NCBI RefSeq assembly: GCF_000315625.1 | Contig: NW_005434648.1 | Location: forward strand, 592,156-656,155 | Length of the DNA: 64,000 nucleotides | DNA from: Guillardia theta CCMP2712 | Taxonomy: Eukaryota > Cryptophyceae > Pyrenomonadales > Geminigeraceae | Direction of reading: 5' to 3' | Shown here: one piece after another, positions 1 through 10,200 of the stretch | Layout: every line of letters begins with the position of its first letter | Position numbering within the stretch: the stretch's first letter is position 1 | Notes under the pieces: generated by a model | What the model was told of the DNA's origin: nothing | Seen by the model: the letters and a program-made list of their open reading frames with translations, nothing else | Database searches by the model: none | Translations under genes and position numbers: made by a program

Positions 1-323
1 CCAGGGCCGAGCAGGAGCAGGCGAAGCTTGCGTCCATGAGAACGATGCAGGACGTGTCGAGCATGCATGCTCAGCAGGAGTTCAATGGAGGAGGAAGCCG
101 TCGGGACGAGGGATATGTAGGCTACGGAGAATTCCATGCTCGAGCACCGGAGACAGACTCGCTGATGCAGCAGGGGCAGATGGACGCGGCTGCTGAGGTT
201 GCTCGAGCCGTCGCGGAGCGGCAGGCGGCAGGAGGAGCCAAGAAGGTGATCAGCAAAGCCAAGAAGGAAGAGGACGACGACTGGGGCGACGAGGAGCTGG
301 GAGAAGATCTGCTGCCGATGTGA
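1..323 (+). CDS. 3'-terminal exon of a gene entering from the left, product unknown
   Basis: An open frame in phase with the window start ends at the TGA at 321-323. The visible tail is hydrophilic, with a Gln/Ala-rich stretch, a Lys-rich patch and a strongly acidic end (EEDDDWGDEELGEDLLPM). Acidic Trp-containing tails of this kind occur on trafficking adaptors and kinase-like scaffold proteins, but nothing here fixes a family. The start lies outside the window, and a methionine at 36 is probably internal. Coding status is likely from the long low-complexity but non-repetitive frame; function is unknown. Confidence 0.5.
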   Translation, partial: RAEQEQAKLASMRTMQDVSSMHAQQEFNGGGSRRDEGYVGYGEFHARAPETDSLMQQGQMDAAAEVARAVAERQAAGGAKKVISKAKKEEDDDWGDEELGEDLLPM

Positions 324-439
324 TTGAAAGTTTTTAACACCAAGAGGAATGGGTCAGCCCCGCATGCACACGAAGTGCAGCGGAAGGCAACCGCTCGAGC
401 CCTTCCCGATGATCCTCCTCCCTTCCTCCATCTGCCCTT

Positions 440-590
440 GCATGTCAGCTCCTCCCTCTCCCTCCTTCTCCCTCTCCCTCTCCTCTTCCTCCTTCTCCCT
501 CTCCCTCTCCCTCTCCTCTCCCTTCTTCTCCCTCTCCCTCTCCTCTCCCTCCTTCTCCCTCTCCCTCTCCCTCTCCTTCTCTTCCTCCTT
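440..590. repeat. Pyrimidine-rich (CTCTCC/CTTCTC) microsatellite
   Basis: Imperfect tandem CTCTCC and TTCTCC hexamers on the plus strand. Read on the minus strand the tract gives an Arg/Glu alternating peptide, so it inflates the apparent open frame there. Confidence 0.8.
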
Positions 591-599
591 CCTGCATCT

Positions 600-1331
600 C
601 CTCACCTTCACGGCTGCCTTCACCGTGAGAGGTGGACGAGACTCTTCGGGTGACGAGGGAGGGACGAAAAGATCCTGCGCAGCATGAGACAGGCAGAAGG
701 GAGGAGGCAGCCTCGTGCCTGAAGACTGAGAGCTCCTTCCAGCGCTGAAACTCGTCCGCACTTGCCTCCTCTCTCCTCCAGCAGCAGCACAGCTCGGCAT
801 GACAGATCGACGTCGCAGAGTTTGACGCAAGAAGACAGCTCGAGCGAAGTTGCTGTTTCCCACCTCACCTGCAAGAGCGTCAGCCCTCGTGCCCGCGCTC
901 TGCTGGGGAGGAACCGAGATCCTCGTGCCCTCCGAGTTGACGTGCGACGTCTCCGAACCATCGGAAAAGGAGGAGCGACTGAGAGCAGCCCACATGTCGA
1001 ACGATTCCACCATCATCCTCCCGTCCACCTCCACCGCCAAGCTCGACGAGCTGGGTGCTCCTGTCACCGAGAAGGAAACAGAGTCGAGAACCATGCTAGA
1101 AGTTCCCTCCTCCTCCTCCTCCCCTCTCCTCCCCTCCTGCTCCTCCAGGCTCTCTCCTGTCTCTGCCAAGATCGCCTCCATCTTGTACTGGCCGGGCTTG
1201 AGCCCGAAAACTCGGACAGTGCCAGAAGAGGACAGAGGAGCCTCAACGACGAGCTGACGTCCAGCTGAGATGAGGATGGAGGCCTGCATGCCCCACGGGA
1301 GGAAGGCTCCCCAGACCTGCACCTCCACCAC
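600..1331 (-). CDS. Probable C-terminal exon(s) with a beta-sandwich-like domain, Ser/Glu-rich tail
   Basis: The minus-strand frame begins VEVQVWGAFLPWGMQASILI and continues with VRVFGLKPGQYKMEAILAE, a pattern of alternating hydrophobics with an L-K-P-G-x-Y turn. Such turns are typical of small beta-sandwich modules that trail secreted glycosyltransferases and carbohydrate-binding proteins. There is no ATG at the 5' end of the frame, so it is an exon rather than a whole gene. It lies downstream of the O-fucosyltransferase-like exons on the same strand and could be that protein's C-terminal domain. From about 600 leftwards the frame runs into the CT repeat and is not credible. It could instead be a separate gene. 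Confidence 0.35.
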
Positions 1332-1599
1332 CTGTTGCTGGGGGTGAGCTGGGAAGGAGCAAAAAGTTGTTTTCTCACATCAAGCAGAGCGTCTCCTCCT
1401 GCTGGTCGCCAGATGGACAGGACAGGAGATGTGCCGCAGCAGAGGAAGAAGGGAGGAGGAGGAGTGACGTTGAGCAGAGAAGCGTCGATCATTCGCTGCT
1501 CGATCACAAACAAGCTAACCTCCCAAGTCAGGGTCAGCTCGCCGAGCAAGACCCAGCTAGGACCCACCTGAAGTTTGACGTGTCATTGACATTGGGAGG

Positions 1600-3230
1600 G
1601 TTCCCAACTCCGGGAGGAACGACGATCACAGCAGCCCGGCTCATGATGATCTGCTGGCTGTCAAGTTGCCGCTGCTGCCCCGCAAACTCCCACCTGCTCC
1701 ACAACAGCTTCTCTTGCGGACTCATCCCACCTGTTCGAGGAGGGGAACCTCTTCGACCCCAGGCTCTCTTCTACGAACCTGGTGCAGAGTTGAGCAGGAG
1801 GAGGAGGAGGCCAGCAGCCAAGCACATCATATCTTGCTCGTTGCCACAGTTTGTAGCGAGGAAAATGCCCGACAAGTCGAAACCGGCGATGACGTCTTGA
1901 ACGAAACCAACCTATGAGGGACGGAGAGTGAAGAGAGGGAGAGAAAGAGCGGAAGAGAGAGAGGAGGATGTTGAGAGGAAGCAAGTGACAAGGCAGGAGG
2001 AGGGAGGAACCATTCTCTCCGGTGCAGTGAGCGCGACATCAACGTGGCCATGGATGTGCATTTCTTGTCGATACGCGCGATCACCTCGTCGCCAATGGAT
2101 GGCAAGATACTGACCTTCTTTAGTCCAAGGAACAAGGAGGAGGGAGAGAGGAAGGGAAAGAGGCAAGGAGGGAGGGAGGGATGGAGGGAGGGAGGAAGGG
2201 AGATTCATGTGATAGACAGGAAGGAGGAGAGAAAGAGGGGAGGAAACCTGTCCAAGTCCATTGGAAGGATTCAAACCTCCACTATCAAGATGAGACAGTC
2301 GCGTCAAGATTCAATCCAGCCAACGCATTGCAAAACTCACAAATGTGCAGCGATGAAGTCTTCTGCTCTACGAACGAGATCCTTTGCCCAACTGAACGCC
2401 TTTCGAATGTCCCACCGAACCTACAACAATCAGAATCCGCTGGAAACTTGACCAGAGTGACTTACGTCGGACTGTCTCCAAGAGGGAAACCTCAACTCAA
2501 CGAACTTGGCAGGCATGAACTGAGCATGTTGTTATCCGACATGTCGCTCATGATTCACAGACCTGGATTGCAACAATCTCACCCTCAACCAGGAGATTGA
2601 GAAAATCGTCGATTGATGAAAACTAGACAAAAAGAATCAGTTTGAATGCACTTTACCCTGAATCCCATTCCATCCCTCTCTCCCTCCCTCCCTTCCTCCC
2701 TCCGGCCTCACCTGCCAAGGAGACAAGCACTCGACAGCAGAAACGGAGAATTTGTAGCCGTAGGAGGTCACGGAGGCAGCTTGTCGATCGCAAGCAGGCA
2801 GACCAGGTCCTTGAAAGCGCAGGAGGCGATCTACCCGCCCTCCAGCCCGTGAGTGAAAACCTCCGAGGGGTTCGATGTTGGACCCGAGGAGCTTCTGCAG
2901 AGGATCGAGGAGGAAGAACGAGCTGAGCGGCTCCTGAACGAGGCCGAGAACTCCCTCATGTATGACTTCGTTCTTGGCCTGCTGGTTGTTGTTGGAGCTT
3001 TCGAACCAAGTCCAATTGCGCGCACCGAAGCTGTACTGAGGCTCCACCAGCACTCGCTCAGCCATGAGTGCGAGATAGACCAGCTCTTCCATCCTACGAG
3101 TCTGCATGTTGAAGAGAACATCTGTGTTCGGATCTGGCGATGATTCTAAGGTGAGCAGGACAGGTCGCGGCTGCGCTTGTGCACAGAGTGCGCATAGGAG
3201 AAGCACGGTCTTCAAAGCGATGGAGCCCAT
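1600..3230 (-). CDS. Secreted O-fucosyltransferase-like protein (multi-exon)
   Basis: The ATG at 3230 opens MGSIALKTVLLLCALCAQAQ, a clear signal peptide. Then comes RPVLLTLESSPDPNTDVLFN and MEELVYLALMAERVLVEPQY, the 'many residues alike, keep the locale of old genes' layout seen near the N-terminus of GDP-fucose O-fucosyltransferases. A downstream exon near 2030-2110 carries YLAIHWRRGDR, matching the family's H-x-R-R-G-D nucleotide-sugar motif. Another near 1830-1910 encodes FVQDVIAGFDLSGIFLATNC, resembling the Rossmann-type donor half. Near 1600-1640 IIMSRAAVIVVPPGVGN fits the C-terminal surface-exposed core. It would act in the ER/Golgi lumen adding fucose to protein or glycan. The ATG lies only 22 bp downstream of the TMEM230 stop on the same strand. 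Exon edges are approximate; acceptor identity is not shown by the sequence. Confidence 0.6.
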
Positions 3231-3252
3231 CACAGCACAAGATATTGCTCTC

Positions 3253-3779
3253 TTAGTCCTCGTGCACTGGAATCTGAGAGAACCTGTATCCTTCATATCC
3301 CCGGTATGCACAATAAGAAATGAAAGTGACGTAGGATCCGGGCAGGAAAGCAAGGGTGCCTAGGATAATGAATGTGAGCGCTTGCTCCTTCCAGCTTGTT
3401 TCTGGCCACCAGTACGCTGAAGGAGCACACGAGGGCATGAGGTTGAAACGTTAACGACAAGTCAAGGTCACCTGAATCAATGTGCCCAGTGCAGATAAGC
3501 ACTCCTACGGTAAGCAGTGAGGCTCCGGTGAGGAAGAGGAAGAAGGCCAGGAAGATTGCCCTGGCAAGAGAGCTCATCCAGCAGCTCTACCCCATCGCTG
3601 CCTCTCTACCTGTATGGCGGCTCCTCCACTATGAGCTCCTCGCCATCGACGTACTCCACGAACCCCTGCCGCCTCATCCCGCCATCGATCGGACGAACTG
3701 TCGAAATGCCGAAATGCTGTCGGACGGATGCTGGGCTGCGCGGGGACGAGGTCAGAATCTGAGTGGGGATGAGGGCCAT
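3253..3779 (-). CDS. TMEM230: TMEM230 (DUF872) family membrane protein
   Basis: Three exons read on the minus strand. Exon 1 (ATG about 3779) ends FVEYVDGEELIVEEPPYR. Exon 2 (from about 3576) gives LARAIFLAFFLFLTGASLLT, the first membrane helix. Exon 3 gives ALTFIILGTLAFLPGSYVTF, the second helix, then YCAYRGYEGYRFSQIPVHED before the stop at 3253. Two helices followed by an F-x-P-G-x-Y turn and a Y-R-G-Y...IP-acidic tail are diagnostic of TMEM230, a small two-pass protein of secretory and recycling vesicles. Total length of about 125 residues fits the family. Intron 1 is about 40 nt; intron 2 about 100 nt. The upstream limit of exon 1 is the least certain part. Confidence 0.85.
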
Positions 3780-4176
3780 GAGGTGCAATGGCAAGAGCGC
3801 ATCTAGCGATGGCAGTCCTGATGGCATCGGCCGCCTGGCCGTCAGCGACAAGCGGCGGCAGATGGGAGGAGATGGAGAGGCGCATGCTGTACCTGAGGTG
3901 AGGGGGAGGAAGGGAGATCCTGCTGGGTTCCTGCTCAGAGATCTGCTGCAGAGGTGGTCACGACGTCGACGACAGGTTCTGGAGCTTCCCGACCATAGAA
4001 AGGTCAGCATGCAGCGAGAGCGACAGACATCGCTGACTGACGTCTGCTCGCAGATCAAAAGTTAGCGAACCAGAGGTGTTTGATCCTGAGGATGATAAGA
4101 CTTGCTGATGGCAATGATGTTTTTGTAGAAGAAATCAACCCGATGCCATGTCAAGAAAGCGCAGAGAGAACCGAAG

Positions 4177-6450
4177 ATGAATACTCCAAATTTGAGACTT
4201 GCGAGGCTTCTCTGGTGGAGACAAGAATATGAAAAAGCAGAGGAAAACTACTTGAAGACTTTATCTTGGAGCAGAAACGGTAAGGAGAGTTTGCGGGAGC
4301 GCCTTCACTCAGATTACTTTTTCGAACTCGCTCAGAATCAGACAGTCACTCGATCAAGTTCTGTGACGGAAGCTTCTGGTCTGCCGTGAGGTATTGAAGA
4401 CAAGCATAAGATGTGATAGGTCTGCTGAGAGGTTTTTTGTGCTCTGCAGACCTCTTTCGGTATCTTCACATTTCAACGATGAAGCCGCGATTATCAGCGA
4501 GTTCTCCATGTTCTTGTACGAAAAGCAAAGGTGCCCAAGGACCAGCGAACGTCTTCTGAGGTGATGATGAAGTCACCGATGTGGACATGTGAACAGGAAG
4601 ACTGATCATCGCATGCGTCGCTAGGATGGTGCTAGAGGCAGATCCGATGTTCACCATCGCGATTGAATTTCTTGGAGACATCTTAGAGACGGTAGTGACC
4701 GCACGCGAGTCCATGGAGGAAGTGAGAGCGAGTGACTGCAGGAGGGGCGATGGGATGAAGCAGAGGCCTTTTACATGCGGTGAATCCTCCTGCTCCCAAA
4801 CGTTTCGAACTGAATGTCTTCACTTCAAGAGCTCCCGGCCACACGGTTAGCAAGGAAAGAGATGAATCCAACAGCAAGTTTGTGATTGTCGACCCTTGCC
4901 CTGCGCATGCGACTTATCTTACAAGGTGTGAACTGATGTTCGATACCATGCAAGCCCTAAAGACATTACGATCAGGTTGGCAAGGGTGTTCAGACGATCG
5001 AATTATGTCGATCTTGCGATGGAATACTTGAGGGCAGCCCTCACATTCAAACCTGATCATTCTCCTGCACTGCAACTGCAGGTAAATTCCCTCCTCCACA
5101 TTTTCATCGTGTCCTTGATAGAAGTCGAAGGGCGTCTGTCACTTAGACGTCGATGAACACATGTTGGCGATCAAGTGCTTCGAAGAGGTGTCAGCTTATA
5201 GTGCTCCTTCCATGTGATGTGATGTCAGGCTTTGTCGCTCTCTCCTTCTTCTCTGGATGGTAAGCTTGCGATGGCTGAAGCAAAGAAAGGTTTGAATCGT
5301 TCCTACTATCACTTTAGCTTGAGATGATATCTCGGCTCGGTAGAGACTGGACAGTTCCAGGAGGTTGAAACCTTGTTCAAAGAGGCTTGCGAGAAGGAGG
5401 AAATTTGCAATTACTAATAGATCTGCAATTCTGATTGGTATGTCCGATGCAGATGGTGTACAATCCTTCTTCTTCTGCTCTAGACTTTGTAAGGTCTCTC
5501 CAGCTGAAACGTGATGAGATGCTTTTGTCGACGCCAGTCTGACGTTTCGCCTTGCAGGAGAAACTCTGGAATCGTATCATTGGAAACCTCTGTACAAGTA
5601 CGCTGTGTACGCTCAGAGACACAAAGATGATATCGAACTTGCGTCTGTCTTGTTCGAGAAGGCGTATGAAGCAGCGCCGCATAATGCCGAAGTTGGTCAC
5701 AAGCTGTCTTTGCCTCTGATTCATTTACATGTCATGTCAGTTGCTGGTTGGCTACACTCTATTTTGCATCCAAACTCCAGACAAGGAAAGATTTTGTTTT
5801 GCTGATGAGCCAAGAATTGTTCCCCATCATATACCATCCCATCCGAATTCCTTCCCTCTCCTCCCTTTCCTTCTCTCCTTTCGAATTTCCTAACATACCA
5901 CTACAGATTTCAAAGGCAGAGAAGCTGGCTTACAAAGCCTACCAGCTACACCCGAAGGACCAGAACGTTCACAAGATCCTTGCCAATCTTCACCACAACC
6001 TCAACGACGACCGGTGATCAAACATGATTCATCTTCCCGTTGTAAGAAGATTGATCTCAGCTCGGCCATGAAATCTCTGCTCAAAGCGCTGTGGCTGGAA
6101 CCCAACGATCCTATCGCCCTCAATGATGTTGGCCATCTACTTGCAACTCAACACAAGTACGAGCATTGACTGCTTCATGTCTTTGAACGCTCTCTCTTCT
6201 TTCTCTCTACTATTGACCACCCTGTACTTCACTTCTCCCTACTCGTTCTCTATGTGATTGTTTGTGACTTCATGGTAGCTATGACGAGGCAAGAAAGCGG
6301 TTCGAGCAGGCGAGAAGGGCGAATCCTCTCTATGTGCAGGCAGACATCTCCCTAGCAGCGCTCTACCTCGCCGTCGGTCAATATGAAGATGCGATGAAGT
6401 TTCGTGCGAGAGCTGAAAAGGTGATGGAAACATTGACGTGTACGTCTTAG
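4177..6450 (+). CDS. Tetratricopeptide-repeat (TPR) protein, many short exons
   Basis: A series of short exons each encode one TPR or part of one. They include MNTPNLRLARLLWWRQEYEK, GRWDEAEAFYMR (about 4741-4780), VDLAMEYLRAALTFKPDHSP (about 5008-5065), LFEKAYEAAPHNAEVGHK (5650-5700), KAEKLAYKAYQLHPKDQNVH (about 5916-5975), SSAMKSLLKALWLEPNDPIA (about 6062-6120) and YDEARKRFEQARRANPLYVQ (about 6280-6340). The A-x-x-x-L...P spacing is canonical. The last clear exon ends near 6450 at a TAG, though a further short exon near 6630-6730 is possible. It would be a helical scaffold. No catalytic or targeting domain is visible, so the partner is unknown. Introns of about 45-100 nt separate the exons. 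The true 5' end is uncertain, since exons upstream of 4177 may exist. Confidence 0.65.
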
Positions 6451-7212
6451 TCCAGCTCTGGTGCTTTGGTACCTCGTCCTATGATGGTTGTTTGTCGGCA
6501 GCCTTGACTGCTCCACTCGTGTCTCTCCCTCACGTGCCCTCCTTGCAACGATTACAACGTGATTGACTAGTTCAGTAGACTGCGCCTGACTGCGCCCCGA
6601 TGGAATTTGTCGCTGGTCTGGCAGAGCAGTATGGAGCTAAGTTCGGGGCGAGAGAAGGAGGAGGAGGTGTGGAGGTGGGGCTGGGAGAGGAGAAAGCGAG
6701 TAAGAAGCCTTGTGCTGAAGAAGGTAAAATGGTGAACTCTGCCTTGGTAAGTTCTACGGTGAGTTGGTAGAGGATGTGATTTGTGTGTCAGGGAGCGGTA
6801 TCGATGGGAGATAGCAGCGAATGAACGGAGGAGAGGAGCTGACTTGTCGTGGAGATATCATATTTGTAAGTTGATGTATTGAAGTAGATGTAATTGATGT
6901 AGTGAAGACTGAGAGTCAAACGTGATTAGAGAATACCAGGAATGAGAAGAATTCGCTTAATACTATCACTTTCTGTCACATCACAATCAGCTCGATCTCA
7001 CATCGTTGGAAATCTCTGAGAAGAATTCGATTCTTGTTACGAGTTGGTTTCTGCTACAAAACGCTGCTGAAGATGTCAGCAAGACATTAGGATTTAAAAG
7101 CACATGCTGACAGCATCATAGCCAGTGATTGTGTGCTGGTGAAAAGGAACAGATACATTCTGATAGCTAAACAGATTAAACAGCTCAAAAGCCCTAACAC
7201 TCAGCTGTGTAT
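6451..7212. other. Spacer between convergent TPR and RAP genes
   Basis: AT-richer than the flanks. Apart from a possible extra TPR exon near 6630-6730, I see no gene, repeat or RNA in it. It must hold both 3' ends, since the flanking genes converge. Confidence 0.5.
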
Positions 7213-10200
7213 TTACACCAGTCCCAGTTTCCATGCTAGATAAGATCGAATACTCTTCTTCGACATCTTGACGTCATCCCATTCGCTGGATGTTATCGCT
7301 ACAATCTTATACCCCACACAACTCAGCAGGTATCTCTGCAGCTTCAGCTCTCCTTGTTGACTGCCTGCTCGCCTCACTCGCGCGTTACCAGCACCAGCAC
7401 CAGCAATATGCCTGTCCTCGCCGTGATACTGTATCAGCCATGTCTTGTCTCTGCTCTCCACAAACAAGTCGATGATGTAACCTGTTTGCTGGCAGATGGG
7501 GTTTTGCTGGACAAACATCCCCATCTCATCGAGAGCTTGTGTGAGGTCTGACAGGACAGGAATTGTCTTCAACGTCCTCAAATTCCATCGTACAAAGTCC
7601 GACTTGAGGTTGTCGCCATGAAGCGATGACAGTCTCTTGGCATCGGCACACAACTCGCTGTCGAGCTCCGGGCAGAGGCGGCAGGTGAGGAAGAAGAGGT
7701 GGAGCTTGCATCGCTCGAGGAAGGTGAAGGAGCTGAACGAGCGACAGACGGACGAGGAGATGGGGCCGAAGAGCATCTTGATCACGCTGTTACAGTGATA
7801 GAGGACGGAGATTGACCAGGCAATCTGAGCGACTTCGGAAGCCCTCAAGTCAGAGATGAGAGCTGAGACCTGTAGGGAGAGCGCAGCAATGAGGATGTTG
7901 CCCGGGTCTCGTGCAAATGTTGCATGTGCCCAGAGCACGTTGGAGATGTCGAGAGAGTCGAAGCGGGAAGAGAACTTGGATGCAGCCAACTTCAACTCCT
8001 CGAACAGCTCAGAATGGGGTATGACCTCAGTCTTGGCAAGGGAGGCAAACATCAACGACACCTCCTTTGATGAAAGAACCTCCGACAGTTTCTGTTTGGC
8101 AAGAAGAGACCCGAGGGAAGAAAACAGGCTACTCGTCGAGAGATCGTCCAGATCGGCAAGGGCATTGAAGATGATACATTGAGTTTCTGTGTCGTACATG
8201 TCTACTCGAGATGAGATGAAAACTTGAATCCTTGAGAAGAAAGTTGCATCTGATACATCAAGCTGGGAGAGGCTGGAGACGATGCTTGCTGTCTGTTGAG
8301 CGTCGAAGTATGATAGCGACTGCAAGATCTCCTCCTTCATGGTGTTCCATCCTGCTTCATCGAGCTTCTTTTGAGATTTGGCGAGAGCAGAACAAACTTG
8401 ACAGAGAAGGTGTGAGTTGTTCTCGCCATGCAGAACTACCGAGCTTGACGAGAGAGCTTCAACTATCTCCGCTGAAGGCTCAAGTCCCATCTGTGAGAGA
8501 CACCAGATGATACTACAGACTTCATAGAAATCGTACTTGGCAAGGTGCCTCAATATCTGTCCTATCAGCTTGTCCAAGAAGAGCTGCTGCAATCGCCCAT
8601 GGAAGGCTGCCATCGCTAGGATGATGTTGAGGACTGTCTTGGCACTGCAATCCTCCATTCTCCAAACAAGTTTCTCCTCCAGCGCCTTGATCGACTTGCC
8701 ATCTGGCACGAAACCAAACTTTGCAGAAGAGAAGAAGATCATGGAAAGGCACTCGGTGTCACAGGCATCATCTGCTATCGCGCGCTTCTCGAGAATGTCA
8801 TGAGCCTCTGAGCTGAGAGGAAATTCAAACGACGCGAGGGCGAAGAGAAGGCGAGCGAGCAGGTTGACGTTCGCTGACGATACGTGCTCCTCCACCTTGT
8901 CTCGACACGCACCGAGCATCTCATCGTTTGGCTTGGTAGGCATGACCTCGTAAGAGGACAAGATGCTCAGCAAATCTTGCAGAGAGAAGAAGTCTTTGAG
9001 TTCCATCGCCTTGTCCTCCAACGAATGAATGAAAGATAAATTTGGGCAACGCGGAAGAGCCTTGAGAGATATGAAGATGTCAACTAAATCTCCTCTTGAC
9101 AACCTGAAGGATCTCTTGCGGATGAGATGTAAAAGAATTTCGAAGAATTCTTCATGAGAATCAACATCAAGATTGCAGATAATCCAAAGCGCAAGACAAA
9201 GACATTTTCCGTCCATATCTTCTGTTTGCTCCAGAACTTTTTTCTTAAGATGAAGCAAACATTCTCTCCCGAGAGTGTTCCGATACACAGAAAGGGCATA
9301 GATCAGCGACAAGAATTTCATGCTCGGCAAAGAATCAATGGACTTGATTGCCCACTGCTCAATCTCATCCAACACGTTGTGGTGTGCATCTATGTTGATG
9401 CTGCAGAGACACATGAACAAGGAGCAGATTTCCGCGTAAGAAAGGACCTCCTTCCTCTCCTCTATACTCCTTTCCAACGACTGCAGGATGACCGAGCCGG
9501 GATGATAGTCAAGACGGACAAAGTCGTAGACGGCCTCGCAGATCTCCGAAGGGCTAAGAGAGCTCAGTACCTTGCAGGTCCTGTGCTTGATCGCCTGCAT
9601 TAGCGCAGGTCCAGGATTCTCTCTCATCTCGGCAAATCCGAAAAGAAGGTCTTGCACGTCCCTGGCTGGCGCACTCGCCAAATCCGTCATGGCGCGGTCC
9701 TGGAATGCTGGCAGCAGCTTCACCCATTCGGGGCTCGCCGATCTTTTCAACGAAGAGATGAACTGAGAGGTTTGCAGCAAAGAGAACTCGTTGATACGCT
9801 GGTTTGCCTGCCAGAAGAGGATCTTCTCAGCTCTCCTTTCGTCCACTTTGTCCTCATGATCTTTATCTTGCAAAGAAAGCTGCACAAACTCACAGAACAA
9901 GCTCGCCAGGTCAACCGTATCAAGGTGCGATTCATTCTTGATAACCCACTGACATAGACACTTGAAATCCATCGAGAACTTGTCGGTAATTTGACTAAGT
10001 CTCTCGTCCTTTCTCCACCAGAGGTTTCTTTTGTGTTCTGGAATATCCAGATGCGAGCTACTTCTTCCCGTCAATGTTTCACAACATTCACACTGGAGCC
10101 CCTTGAGAGGGCTGACGTCACCTTCCCGCTCCCTCTTCGATCGACCGTAACCATCGTAAAACTTTTTCGGAGCATGGCATGAGCACAGGGGAAAGCTGCA

